A DNA stretch of 64,000 nt, taken from assembly GCA_003116995.1 (NCBI GenBank), contig BDSL01000026.1:434001-498000 (forward strand). The letters run 5' to 3'. Under the pieces are notes generated by a model that ran no database searches, was not told the origin of the DNA, and was given only the letters and a program-made list of their open reading frames with translations. This stretch comes from Yamagishiella unicocca. Its lineage: Eukaryota > Chlorophyta > Chlorophyceae > Chlamydomonadales > Volvocaceae. This document shows, in pieces, positions 21,701-31,806 of this stretch. The position numbers and the translations under genes are program-made. The stretch's first letter is position 1, and each line of letters starts with the position of its first letter.

Positions 21701-24547
21701 CTGGCCCCTGTCCGCCACCCCGTCCATCAGCGCCAGCAGCGTGGCCACCACGGATGCGTAGATCTGGTCGGAGCCGCCCGCGGCTACGGAGCGGCGCGGC
21801 GCCAGAGCGTCCAGCTCGTCCAGGAAGATGATGGCGGGGGCGCGGCGGCGGGCCTGAGGAGACGCGGCCAGCATCAACACAGGACACCACACAACGGGGC
21901 AGGAAGGCGCGTTGGGTGGCCTTGCAACACGACCAACTCCACTCCAAAACAACCGCACCAGCGCACATCTCATCAAGCTACCGTGGCCCCCGTCCACCGG
22001 CCCCCGCCCCGTACCGCCGACATACGACCTCCGTCTTTTCCCCACCCAAGGTCTCCAGCATGCATCTCGAAACGTCTGTGCTAAAAGGTTTTCCTCAGCA
22101 TCCACGGGTCTTCCTCGCAACGCCCCATCCCGTCCCATCCCTTAATAACATCCCGCCCACCTCCTCAAACAGCAGCCGCAGCGTCCGCTCCGCGTCTCCG
22201 TGGTACTTCCCCAGCACGTCCGCCCCGCCCCGGGCAAACAGCGCCACTGGCACTGGCGACCTGCGCGCCACCTCGCCGGCCAGCGCGCGCACCGCCAGCG
22301 TCTTGCCGGTGCCGGGCAGCCCGTGAAGCAGGATGCCCCTGAACCAGGCGGGGATGGCATTACAGCAGGTTACGAGACATGGACAGGATAGCTGGCGCGT
22401 TGTCTTCGGACACCTAGTTGTGGGCGCATGCTGGAGCACTAGGATGAACTACCGAGAAACCTGTGGAGGCGGTGCGTCATCGGTAGTTTAAAGGAAAGGA
22501 CCCGGTCCTCCAACCCTCTGTCTCCACCCCGGGCCCACCTTGGCGGCGCAGCTCCCGTCACCCCTAGCCGCTCCATAAGGCCCGGGTGCAGCAGCGGCAG
22601 CAGCACCATCTCACGCAGCAACTGAATCACGGGCTGTGGCAGCGGGCCCGACAGGAAGGGGGGGAATTGTCAGACGTGGTAACCCAGCCGGGGATGGAGG
22701 ACGGGAAATGGACTTCACTACATGAGGCGGTGCCGCCTGTTGTGAGCCTGAGCCCCGAAACCAAACACACCTGCAGCCCGCCCACAGCCTCGAAGCCGCG
22801 GCTGTAGACGCCCTCGCCGCCTCCCCCGCCGGCCCCCAGCATGACGGGAGCCAGCCGCGCAGTGTCCTTCGCGTGGCGGCGCCGCTCCTTGACCGCAAAC
22901 ACGGCCTCGTCGTCGTCCACCTCGGCGGCGGTGGCGGCCGCGTCGGCGGCGCCGCCAGCGGCCGCCATCGCGGCACGGGCGAGAAGCATGTGGCGCGCGG
23001 CGGCGGTGTAGTCGATCCTGGGACAGGCGCAGGGGCATGGATGGGCCGCTGTGGAGTCAGCATGGGCTGCCCCCTTGAGTCTGCCCCCACCAGCTCCACC
23101 AGCTCATGCTTCGCGCTATACCGGCCGTCCACAACCCTCCCCAGACCCGACGAAACGTCTGTTCTAAACGGTTTTTCTCGCATTCACGGGTCTTCCACAA
23201 ACCTCCCAGCCCTGACGCACTTTCTTCGTTTGCTGGGGTGCTGCCGGCCCGCCTCGTCCCGGTCTCGGGAGCTGTCCGGCGGGCCGCCGCCGCCGCCAGC
23301 AGCAGCGCCGTGCGGCGGCTGGTGGCTGTGGGGCTGCCGACCCGTGGGGCTGTCGTTGGAGGGCAGCAGGCGGCGGGCGGCAGCCATCGTGTTGCCGCCC
23401 ATCCGCCGCTCCGACATTTGACCGGGCAAGCCCCTGATTCGGGCATCGGCATCCGGGTGGAGAGAGAGCGGAGCGGAGGTTGAGGACAGGGACAGGGACA
23501 GTGTCATGGCGCACCGTGTTAATCAAGCTGTATCCCTGAGTGTCCAGCAGGGGGGCTGCGGTTCCGGTACCCTTATGCATGCCCTTGGGGCTGCGCCGAC
23601 GAGGCCCCCCGGCCCCACCTGCGCGCCTCCTCCGCCTCGTGTTTGAAGGCGGCGGCATGGCGGGGGCAGGCGATGAGGTAGCGAGTGACGTTGAAGGCGC
23701 AGCCGCTAGCCCGGGCGCAGTGCAGGTGGTACGACACGTTGCAGCGCTCCACGCGGCAGCCCAGGGTGGCGCCGCGCTCGCCGCAGGCACCACACCTGCC
23801 GCAGCGTGTCCGGAGGGTGGGTGGATTGTAGGGCGTGTTAGGCGGGTGGGAGGCGTGCCGGCGTCGCTTGATGGACGCGAGGAGGCGGGGCATGTACCGC
23901 GTTGGGGTCCAGGTGAGTTGGAGGTCGCGGACAGGCGGTCCCCACCTGAGCTGCCTCCCGCGCCGGATGGCCTTGCCCACGTTGCGTAGCGTGTCGCCAT
24001 CTGCGGTGTGGTAAACCTGGCGGGAGCGGGTGGCAGGGATGAGTGGTGTAAAGGCCCACGGGGCGGTAGGGTACTGATGCCGTGGGTCCGACCCTTTTCA
24101 CGCGCTCTATTTTTCGCAGAAAACAACTGTACGTATACGAAGGTTGCCACTGGGCGTATCGTTAAGGACGCCGAGCGGGCAGCCGTGACGACAGCGACGC
24201 CCGCACAAGCCGCGACCCCGCGAACGCTGGCGGCAACGAGAGATGGCATTAATGATTGGTCGTAAAATATTAATGTGAACTCAACAAGCGTGATGCCATC
24301 GGTGCTGGCCATTCCGAAACCTTGGAGATGCATTTGGCGGCAAAAGCAGCGGCTCGCCCTAACCCTACCGACGGCCCAAAAGGCCTACCTCTGAGCTCCA
24401 AAGTGCACAAAAGCGATGAACATAAACGCCCACGCCGCTGCGGTTGCCGTCATCCAGTGGGCCAAGGAAAGCGCCCAACGTGCCATTGCAAGCCTTTCGG
24501 TCCTGGCCGCAAAGGACACACAGGTCCCACTGAGGTTTATTACTCAT
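15721..24547 (-). CDS. ATAD2/Yta7-like AAA ATPase with N-terminal extended PHD finger
   Basis: Twelve exons (24547-24389, 24016-23946, 23795-23619, 23433-23221, 23017-22771, 22633-22539, 22338-22161, 21853-21701, 21493-21289, 20863-17673, 17366-17165, 17057-15721) join in frame to 2075 residues. The extended PHD zinc module opens the protein: [16 protein letters not shown], then [13 protein letters not shown] and [13 protein letters not shown]. The active AAA domain follows, with Walker A GLPGTGKT (327-334), Walker B IIFLDE (388-393), sensor GATNRPD near 436-442 and [10 protein letters not shown] second, degenerate AAA lies near 1150-1330, with [12 protein letters not shown] in place of Walker A and [10 protein letters not shown] in place of Walker B. 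I see no bromodomain; the tail is low-complexity. A nuclear chromatin-remodelling role is inferred from ATAD2 relatives. Exon 10 alone encodes 1064 residues, mostly Ala/Pro/Gly/Gln-rich. Exon 4 to exon 5 is spliced directly because no intermediate exon keeps frame. Confidence 0.88.
21216..21247 (+). repeat. (ACC)n microsatellite
   Basis: About ten uninterrupted ACC triplets in the intron between exons 9 and 10 of the ePHD-AAA gene. Confidence 0.9.
22045..22126 (+). repeat. Intronic repeat family B, copy 4
   Basis: CAGCATGCATCTCGAAACGT, then CTAAAAGGTTTTCC, then CATCCACGGGTCTTCCTCGC. It is in intron 7 of the ePHD-AAA gene, antisense to it. Confidence 0.65.
22366..22440 (+). repeat. Intronic repeat family D, copy 2
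   Basis: ATGGACAGGATAGCTGGCGC, then TCGGACACCTAGTTGTGGGC. It is in intron 6 of the ePHD-AAA gene and aligns with 8640-8704. Confidence 0.65.
23147..23208 (+). repeat. Intronic repeat family B, copy 5
   Basis: GACGAAACGTCTGTTCTAAA, then CGGTTTTTCTCGCATTCACG and GGTCTTCC. It is in intron 4 of the ePHD-AAA gene. Confidence 0.65.
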
Positions 24548-26353
24548 GCCACCGAGTGCGACGCTGGCAGAATCTGGCCCGTTCGCGCTTCTCGAGCGAA
24601 GGTAGGAAAGGGCGTCCGCGTAGGCCCTTCCCTGACGAAATAGGCCAGGAAGCCAAGTCAAAAGCTAAGCACATTGGTAGGCGTAGCTGACATGTCAGAG
24701 GATTGGGATATCGTGACCGCTCGTCAACGTCTTAGTGACAGTGTAAGCAGCCAAAAAACAACCTGGCCAATGAAGGTACGTATTCACCCAAAATGCCGAA
24801 TAATTGCAACCAGTTCAATGCCGGTTACTTACGCCAGGCGGGTTCATGGCGTACGTTTCCTAGTACTCCTAACGGTAACTGTAACCACCTGAGGGGCAGC
24901 CAACCAGTCACGTACCAGTCCCCCTAAGCACGCGAGTGCATGGAGGTCTGCCTCAGGGCGTAATACGGTAGCACACCATCACTGGCGTTGGCGGCAGGAT
25001 GTTATGCCCTTTGGGCGACAAACCTTAAAAGCGTCATGGAGATCCGTGGAGATCCGTGGATATATACACATGGTGTTGGAGTCAAGGGCAGCTGCCAGGA
25101 CAAGCTTCGAGAGGGGCCAGAAAGTGCTATTTCGCCGGACTCGGCGAGGCCCCAGAGTTGTAAGAGGGTATGTATTGATAGTTGAAAGCCGCATCAGGGA
25201 GCCGTAGAGGCGTCTGAACAGCTACTCGGCGCGTCAGCCCTTGTTGGCACAGGTTGTCACCTCTTCAGCACACACGCAGCGCTCGACCAGAACCGCCCAC
25301 CGTGAACTAACGTCGTGGCACTGACGCTTCATCCGTTGCTTTCCCCGATGTCGAACCCAATGCCATGTCAATAGCCTCCACGACGAGCTGTGACAAGGAC
25401 TCAGGCACGCACCGACACCCAACGGCTTGATCCGCCCGCTGACAACCTCCCCCCGCACGCGACAAGATCAGACTGGGCAGGAGGTGCCGCACCTTTTGAA
25501 AATTCCCCGGTGCACTATCGGTGCAGTACACTGCGCTCCCCCGTACCCTGCCCAGGCTGGCGCCCACTTGCTGCCCTAGACCCCGCTCGGCCCCCCACCA
25601 AATATGGTCCCAGTTGACAAAGCAGGTTAAGACAAACCAAAAACCAGGATTTCGCCGTTCATGTACATCGTCTGCAAGCCTAGCTTCGTTCTCGTCTTTG
25701 GTCTCGCAGTCATGTCGCCCACGCATGGCGTCATATTGTAGATTACGATCTACAAAATCTTCACACGGTAATCGTTATAACCGCCTGAAGCTGTACAATT
25801 GGAAAGCTTCTCGTCCTTGTGCCTCCATGTCTCCAGCAGCCAGCGTGGCTAACGGACTGCCGTACCTGATCTTTATGTTAGATCGACGGGTGAGCCTAAA
25901 CGTTTACAGTTACATTGATAGTATGGCGTGTTGATGGTCGTGGAAGCGCGGCTCCTGGCCTTTGCGCTCCTGACCGTCAGGTCCATTTGGGCGGCAATTG
26001 TTTCCGCGCAAAGGGTGTAGAGCGCGAAATCTGGAATGTGGGGGCTTAAGAGCCCTCCTTTCCTGGGCTCTATTACTCCTCGGCTTGGGCAGTCAGCCGT
26101 TCGCTTGCGCAACCGCTGGCTCCAACGGCGTGGCGCAGAGGCAGGCCAGCCATACGAACCAAAGGTGGGGGATGTTTATGTACAAATTGATGCAAACTCA
26201 GATTCCCAGATACAGCGCACTGAAGCGAGGAGCAGGCGGTACCGCATCATGCGGACTGGACTTCCTGCCCGATTGTTTCTTAATGTTTCCAACCCTTGGT
26301 CGATCCAGGGTTCTGTGGATGTAGCCAGCGCGGTCAGCGGACCGGCGGGCGCA
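24548..26353. promoter_or_regulatory. Divergent upstream region of the ePHD-AAA and alpha/beta-hydrolase genes
   Basis: About 1.8 kb between two start codons pointing apart, with lower GC than the genes. No gene is supportable. Visible details are a tandem GAGATCCGTG duplication directly before GGATATATACAC near 25038-25072 and a small palindrome TGTAGAT-TACG-ATCTACA at 25737-25754. The hydrolase frame is open back to an ATG at 26036, so part of this region may be its 5' UTR or an N-terminal extension. Confidence 0.45.
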
Positions 26354-29300
26354 ATGCGGCGTCCTCGCGACGCCCACCGTGACGCCCGCCGCGCTACTAG
26401 CCCCGTTTCGGCAGCAGCAGCAGCAGCAGCAGCGCCCCTCCTCGCCGACAGCTCCAATCCTACCGAAAACATAAATGGCTCGGAGCAGGACCTCGCGGTG
26501 GACCTCGACTACGTGCCGTCGCTCGGGCCGCTTCGTGAGGTCCTATGTGTTCTGGCGCCCGCCCTGCTGGTGACGGTGATGTACGTCACCACGGGCCGAT
26601 GGCACGGCGGGTCGTGGGTGGCTCGCGTCGCCAGCGTGGTGGCGGCGGCGGCGTGCGTGTCGCTGACGCGGAACGCTTGGATGGAGCGGGAGTACAAGGT
26701 ATGCCTCGGGGGGTGTTGGCGAGAAGACCAGGTTACACGACATAGGAAACGGACGGCAGAAACAAGCCGGCGAAACTGCTCTGGGGGCGCGGGCGTTGAG
26801 AGGAACGCATTTGGGTGTTGGTAACGGGAGAACCGGTAGACGCGACCGGACAGAAAAAGAACCATTGGGGGCGGGGGCAAAGCAGCCGCACACGACGGGG
26901 ACGCAGAGTGTTGATGCCATTAACCACTTTGCGACTGTCCCTACCGAGGGACACCTTCCTCTCTTGCTGCCCAACCGGTATCGTCCTAACTACCAACCAC
27001 CGACCCCTTTCGGCAGGCACGTGAGCGCGCGCATGCGGCGCTGGGCGACTGTGACTCGCACTTCCGTCCCATCACCACCGCCGCGACTGGCCGCAGCCAG
27101 CGGCGGCAGCGCTCCCCACGCTCCCAGCCCCTGGTCGTACACGTCAAAGTGAAGGTCGGAGATGTGGCTCAGCAGCGCTCCGAGCACGCCGGTGGGTTGC
27201 CGCCATGAATCATCCGGCTTGTGGCGGGACTTGCGTCGTTGTGCGATCCGCGTGTCTGGTAGCACCCCCTTGCTGAATGTTGTTGCGGGCGACAGCAGTT
27301 CGAGTAACGAGGTTGGTAGGGACTGAAGCAGTTGTGACGGTGAGGACGGGCAAGAGTCCTGCATGGATTGGGGCGCTGAGGAGTTTTACACGCGTGGGGG
27401 CCCTGCCCTGAGGATGCCTCCACCCTCCGCGCAAAATTCCTCGGCGCCACAGGCGACAGCGGCGCAGCGGCCCTCCAGGACGACTCTTCGGGGAGCAGCG
27501 ACGTCGCGGGTGGCACCGACGCAGCGCGAGACGGAGGCTCCCTGTGCGCCGTGCACTGCTACCACGGCTTCGGAGCCAACCTGGGGTCGTACAAGCGAGT
27601 GCAGGACGAGATGGCGGCGGTGCTGCGGGGCGTGGTGACGTCTCACGATATGCCGGGGTTCGGGCTCACGCAAAGGTGGGTCTGAGGTCCGGGGGAAGAT
27701 CCCGGGATACACCCCTGAGTGAGTGGCGGATGAATGACTGCCTGGACTGCCTGGACTGCCTGGCGGGTGGTGGTTCGTCAATCGCTTTGTTGTTACCGCG
27801 AACTGCCGTATTGTGTCGAGGGCTGCCGTGGTCGGGTCGCTCCCAGTGGTGCGCATCACCGCCGTCACGTGTTGCAAAGCGGCGGAGGTGTCGGTTTGCT
27901 TGACCTGCCTGGTAGCCGCCCTGGCGGGTGCTGTGGCCATTACGACGCCACATCACTGTTTCGCATGCGCCCCCTGCCAGGCCGTCCGACATGTCTTCAT
28001 ACTTCCTCACCTTCAACGGCCGCCTTGGCCGCCTGGTGATGGACTACGAGCTGCGGCAGCTGGGGCTGCTGCCGCCAGACGCCGCTGCGGACGCCTCCAG
28101 CCATGGAAGCAGCGCCCAGCTGCCTGCAGGCGCTGGCGTGTCGTCGACCTTGGCGTTACCAGCAGCAGCAGCAACATCAGCTGCAGGAGCCGGTGAAAGC
28201 AGCGAGGCGGGCGAGGTGGTGGTGACGGTCGGCCCGGTGGACGGCACTGCTGCCGACTCGGGTGCCTCACAGGCGCAGGGGGGCCCGCAGCCGCAGCGGC
28301 CGCAGCAGCAGCACCGGCGCGCCATCAAGCGCATTCTTGTCGGCCACTCACTAGGCGGAGCATGCGCTGCGCTCGAGGTGGGTTGGCGGGACAGTCGTCT
28401 GCGCGCTGCGATTCCCCGACTGGGTTCCTGGCTCGCTGGGCGTGTTTTCGGCTGGGGTCAATACTCAATAGATGCGTAGTCGGGATATCACCTGGCGGAA
28501 GCACCGACAGGTGCTAACGCCGAACACCAGCTGGTTGGTGGCTAGCGGCGGCGGGCAGCTGGGTCCTCGCTAGGACATGGTGCTGCTGGGAGTTATTCCT
28601 GCGGCGTGTTGCAGCTGCCCATACCCAACCGAACACACACTAATCGAGGATTGCTGTTGCGCACGCCGCGTCCTCTGCCCTCTGCAACAGGCCGTCACCG
28701 ACCCTTCGGGCCTGGCGGGCCTGGTGCTGGTGGCTCCCGCCATCTTCGCCATTCCGGGTCCCGAGTACCAGCAGGTGACGCTATCAACCGACAGACCCGA
28801 CGGCGGCGCCGCGGCTGCGGAGGAGCAGCAGCGCACCGCCGCCGCCCGCGCCGCCGCCAACCTGGGCTCCGAGCCGCCGGGATCACACGTCACCGACCCG
28901 CCCGAGGTGCGGCGTCTCTATCCGGTGGGGCCCACGCCTGGAAGCGGCGGCGCAGCTGCCGACAGCGGGGGCTCAAGACGGCAGCCGCGGCCTGGTCGGC
29001 TGCTGCGCGCCGTCCGCTCGCTGGTGGGCGCGCTGGCCTCCCTTGCGCTGCTGGCGGTGCTGAAGCTGCTGACGCCGATCATCACGCTGCTGCTGCGGTC
29101 GCTGGTGCGGCGGCGGACGTTTTGGATCAAGGTACGTACGCCACCTGGATGGCCGTTTTTTCGTTTCAGGCGGCTGGAGACGGCGCGCCGGCACCTGAGG
29201 GCATGGGGGGGCGGCGGACGCACAGCGAGGATACCGGTACCTGCCAGCGGGATCGCTGTGTGACGTCTGACGCTCGGCTTGTGCTGCACCCGCCCGCGCA

Positions 29301-30267
29301 CCGTGTCCCGCCACTGTCCCGGTGCAGGGCCTGCAGCAGGCGTACTACAACCCGGCTGGCGTGACGCCGGACATCGTGGACTCGTACCGCATGCCGCAGC
29401 TGGTGACGGGCTGGGAGGCGGGCATGGTGAACTTCCTGCTGGCCAGGCTGGCAAGGCCGAGGTAAGGGGGGTGCGCGGGGAGCGGAGGGCGGAGAGGGGA
29501 GGGCGGAGTCCTGAGGGCGGAGACGAGAGGGCGGTATGGCTGTGGGTTCGCGAGTGTTATGGCAATTGGGAAAGATTCACGTATCGAAAACGCCAACGCG
29601 AGTGTACTGTACATCGGTTTTGTTATGTGGGGTTGCTGAGGGCGAGGGTAGCTGCGCAGGGTCCGAGAGCGCTGACGCCTGGCGCTTCTTGCTGGGTCAG
29701 GGGCGCTCGGTCGGGAGACAGGTGGTAGCCTTACACATCATATGCTACGCTGGCACCTTTGGCCTCCCAACTCGACACCTGTCTTGTCGCAAATGATGCA
29801 GGGGCGGGCTTGGAGAGCTTTTCCGTGACGCGCTCCAGGGAGGAGCAAGCACCGCCGCTGCCTCCAGCACACCTGGCATCGCTGCTGCGGCTCCCCCCTC
29901 CGACGCTGAGGCTGAGGCGGGAGTTGCACTGCCGTCCTCCTCGCCCTCCACCCCGTTGCTCACGTTGGAGGCCGAGCGGCGGGGAGGTGGCGATGCCGAT
30001 GATGACGGCGACCTCGCGACTCGCCTGGCATCCCTGGTTTCGGAGAGGAATATGCCTGTCCTCATCATTCACGGGCTGTACGACAAGCTGGTGCCCGCAT
30101 CAAACAGCCAGCGGCTGGCGCGTATGCTGCCCGGCTGTGAGCTTATCATGCTGGATCGCTGCGGTCATATGCCGCAGGAGGAGATGCCTGCGCTGTTCGT
30201 CAATCTAGTGGCGGAGTTTTGTGCGCGCGTGTCGCCGAGTGGGGCTGGCGAGGAGCTGAAGACGTAG
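26354..30267 (+). CDS. Membrane-anchored alpha/beta-hydrolase fold protein
   Basis: Seven exons (26354-26698, 27017-27191, 27453-27675, 27981-28377, 28691-29131, 29328-29461, 29802-30267) join in frame to 726 residues. Hydrolase hallmarks are HCYHGFGANLGSYKRV (oxyanion region), GHSLGG with Ser371 as nucleophile, Asp666 in IIHGLYDKLVP and His694 in CGHMPQEE, so the Ser-Asp-His triad is complete. PGFGLTQRPS plus YFLTFNGRLGRL matches lipase/esterase-like plant relatives; the substrate cannot be read from sequence. The N-terminus carries two hydrophobic segments, around VLCVLAPALLVTVMYV and ARVASVVAAAACVSL, suggesting anchoring in a membrane. Low-complexity Ala/Gln/Gly inserts interrupt the fold before the Ser motif and before the Asp motif. 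Start choice: the ATG at 26354 marks the rise in GC; the ATG at 26036 in the same frame would add 106 residues. Confidence 0.85.
26731..26758 (-). repeat. Intronic repeat family C, copy 2 (inverted)
   Basis: On the minus strand it reads CCGTCCGTTTCCTATGTCGT followed by GTAACC. It is in intron 1 of the hydrolase gene. Confidence 0.55.
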
Positions 30268-30676
30268 CAGGGGGCGGCATCCCTGCCAGTTGATACGAGT
30301 GGTGGAGCGTACCTGAGCCATGGGTTTCCGCACAGCGAGAAGGCGACGAGGAGAGCCAAATAAATGCGCACAAGTTAATGTGCGCTTGTGTGCATCGGGT
30401 TTCATAATTATTTCAGCCTCTCTAGTCGCTTCGTGACGGTGAAGGGACTGGTAATAGGCTGAGGGTAAGGTTTGGTCTGTCTGGATTTGTCGATTGAGGG
30501 AGGGTCGTCCTTTTTGTTTCGAGATTTGTCAAGCGGAAGGCGTGGAAAAACGACATGAGGCTCAAGCCTCATATGACAAATGGTGGACTACGACCGCCTC
30601 TGATTGGAAACTGACTTGCCCTGGCGAATGACATATATGCCTGTATGTTTCCCACCGCCACGGAGCCTGTGTTCGT

Positions 30677-30681
30677 TTACA
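30677..30681 (-). terminator. Possible distal TGTAA polyadenylation signal of MAT3
   Basis: TTACA on the plus strand. A second copy is at 30750-30754. Either would give MAT3 a 3' UTR of about 1.1 kb. Confidence 0.45.
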
Positions 30682-30749
30682 ATGTCTTTCGACCACTTGA
30701 ATGCCGTACTACGACAAAGCGTCTTGCAGTCGAGATTATACTGCAAAAC

Positions 30750-30754
30750 TTACA
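30750..30754 (-). terminator. Likely TGTAA polyadenylation signal of MAT3
   Basis: The first minus-strand TGTAA I found downstream of the MAT3 stop at 31807. It lies within the predicted 3' UTR of the convergent hydrolase gene. Confidence 0.5.
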
Positions 30755-30805
30755 ATGAATTCGTAATAAAAACCCTGAATGACCTCGCGGGTCGGCAACG
30801 TTGAC

Positions 30806-30810
30806 TGTAA
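30806..30810 (+). terminator. TGTAA polyadenylation signal of the alpha/beta-hydrolase gene
   Basis: The only plus-strand TGTAA I found between the hydrolase stop at 30267 and the MAT3 coding region, implying a 3' UTR of about 0.55 kb. Confidence 0.55.
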
Positions 30811-31806
30811 TCACGCAAGGATCGTCCACAGTGCTACTGTAGTAAGGAGATGACCGGGTGGTATCAAGTAGGTATCGAAGTTCACTCCCGCTCATTCCCA
30901 GCGGGAGCTGTTCTGAGGGCGTGCTTGTTGTCTTGACCGGATGTCGTCCACACAAGCTATGCGTCGCAATCAATACGTGAGGTCCTGCTTTGCTGCGTAA
31001 TTCTGTGCTCTCAAACCTATCCTACCCTGAGCGCATGCTACCTCGGTTGCAGACTACCACGGGGGGTTCAACGTCATCAACATCTTCGCCCAAATACGTA
31101 AATTGCGTAACTGCCTAACCGTCCGTGTGTACCATCCAGCGCTGGACCGGATACTAGAACCACAAGTCGCGATAAGTCTACAACGCAGACCACTTCCTGA
31201 GGGCCGTAGACAGAAATCCCGAGGGGAATTACTCAACAAGCATCTTTAAGAACTGCCCCCACTTTAACACGCGTGAGCCTCCAGTCAAATTGCAATCATT
31301 CATCTGAGTTGAGACCGCCGGGCCAACAAATCACTAATTCTTTGACATGACCTGAATCCGCACTGAAATGCGTATCGGTGCAGCACCAGTTTGCTGCATG
31401 GACCTAAATACTGTCTGAACTCACGTGAGAGCCCCACCAGCCCTGCGGCAACCCATGGGCTATCAACCATGTACAAGTACGTCATCGTGCATCAAGTTAC
31501 TGGCCACCTGTTCAACCTAATTGCGCCAAGCGACTCACAGCGCATGCGCACCCAACTTGTATCCCCAAGGTACGGTACAGCAAAAAGCAGACGACTGCTA
31601 CCCGAAGAGACCTGCAAGCATCTAACACTCGAGCCACCCAAAAGGTGATCTCCAAAAGCCGTAATACCATGTGGACAACCCTGCTGCGCAGACTAGCCTA
31701 GAGACACTTCATGCTTCAGGGACCTAGGCCTCTTGTGGCTTCCATTAAGATATCCACGTCCCACTTCTTCCGCGCCGATAGGTCCCTTTTCCCAGCCATT
31801 ACTGCT
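30811..31806. other. MAT3 3' untranslated region
   Basis: Lower-GC sequence between the hydrolase polyadenylation signal and the MAT3 stop. No coding ORF with family resemblance and no repeat was seen. Confidence 0.5.

Noticed and set aside
23036..23140. Possible extra exon ([15 protein letters not shown]) between exons 4 and 5 of the ePHD-AAA gene
   Set aside because: Its length breaks the phase on one side, its acceptor is poor, and exon 4 joins exon 5 directly in frame.
24355..24372. CCCTAACCCTA as a telomere-like repeat
   Set aside because: Less than two units, just inside the first intron of the ePHD-AAA gene; chance match.
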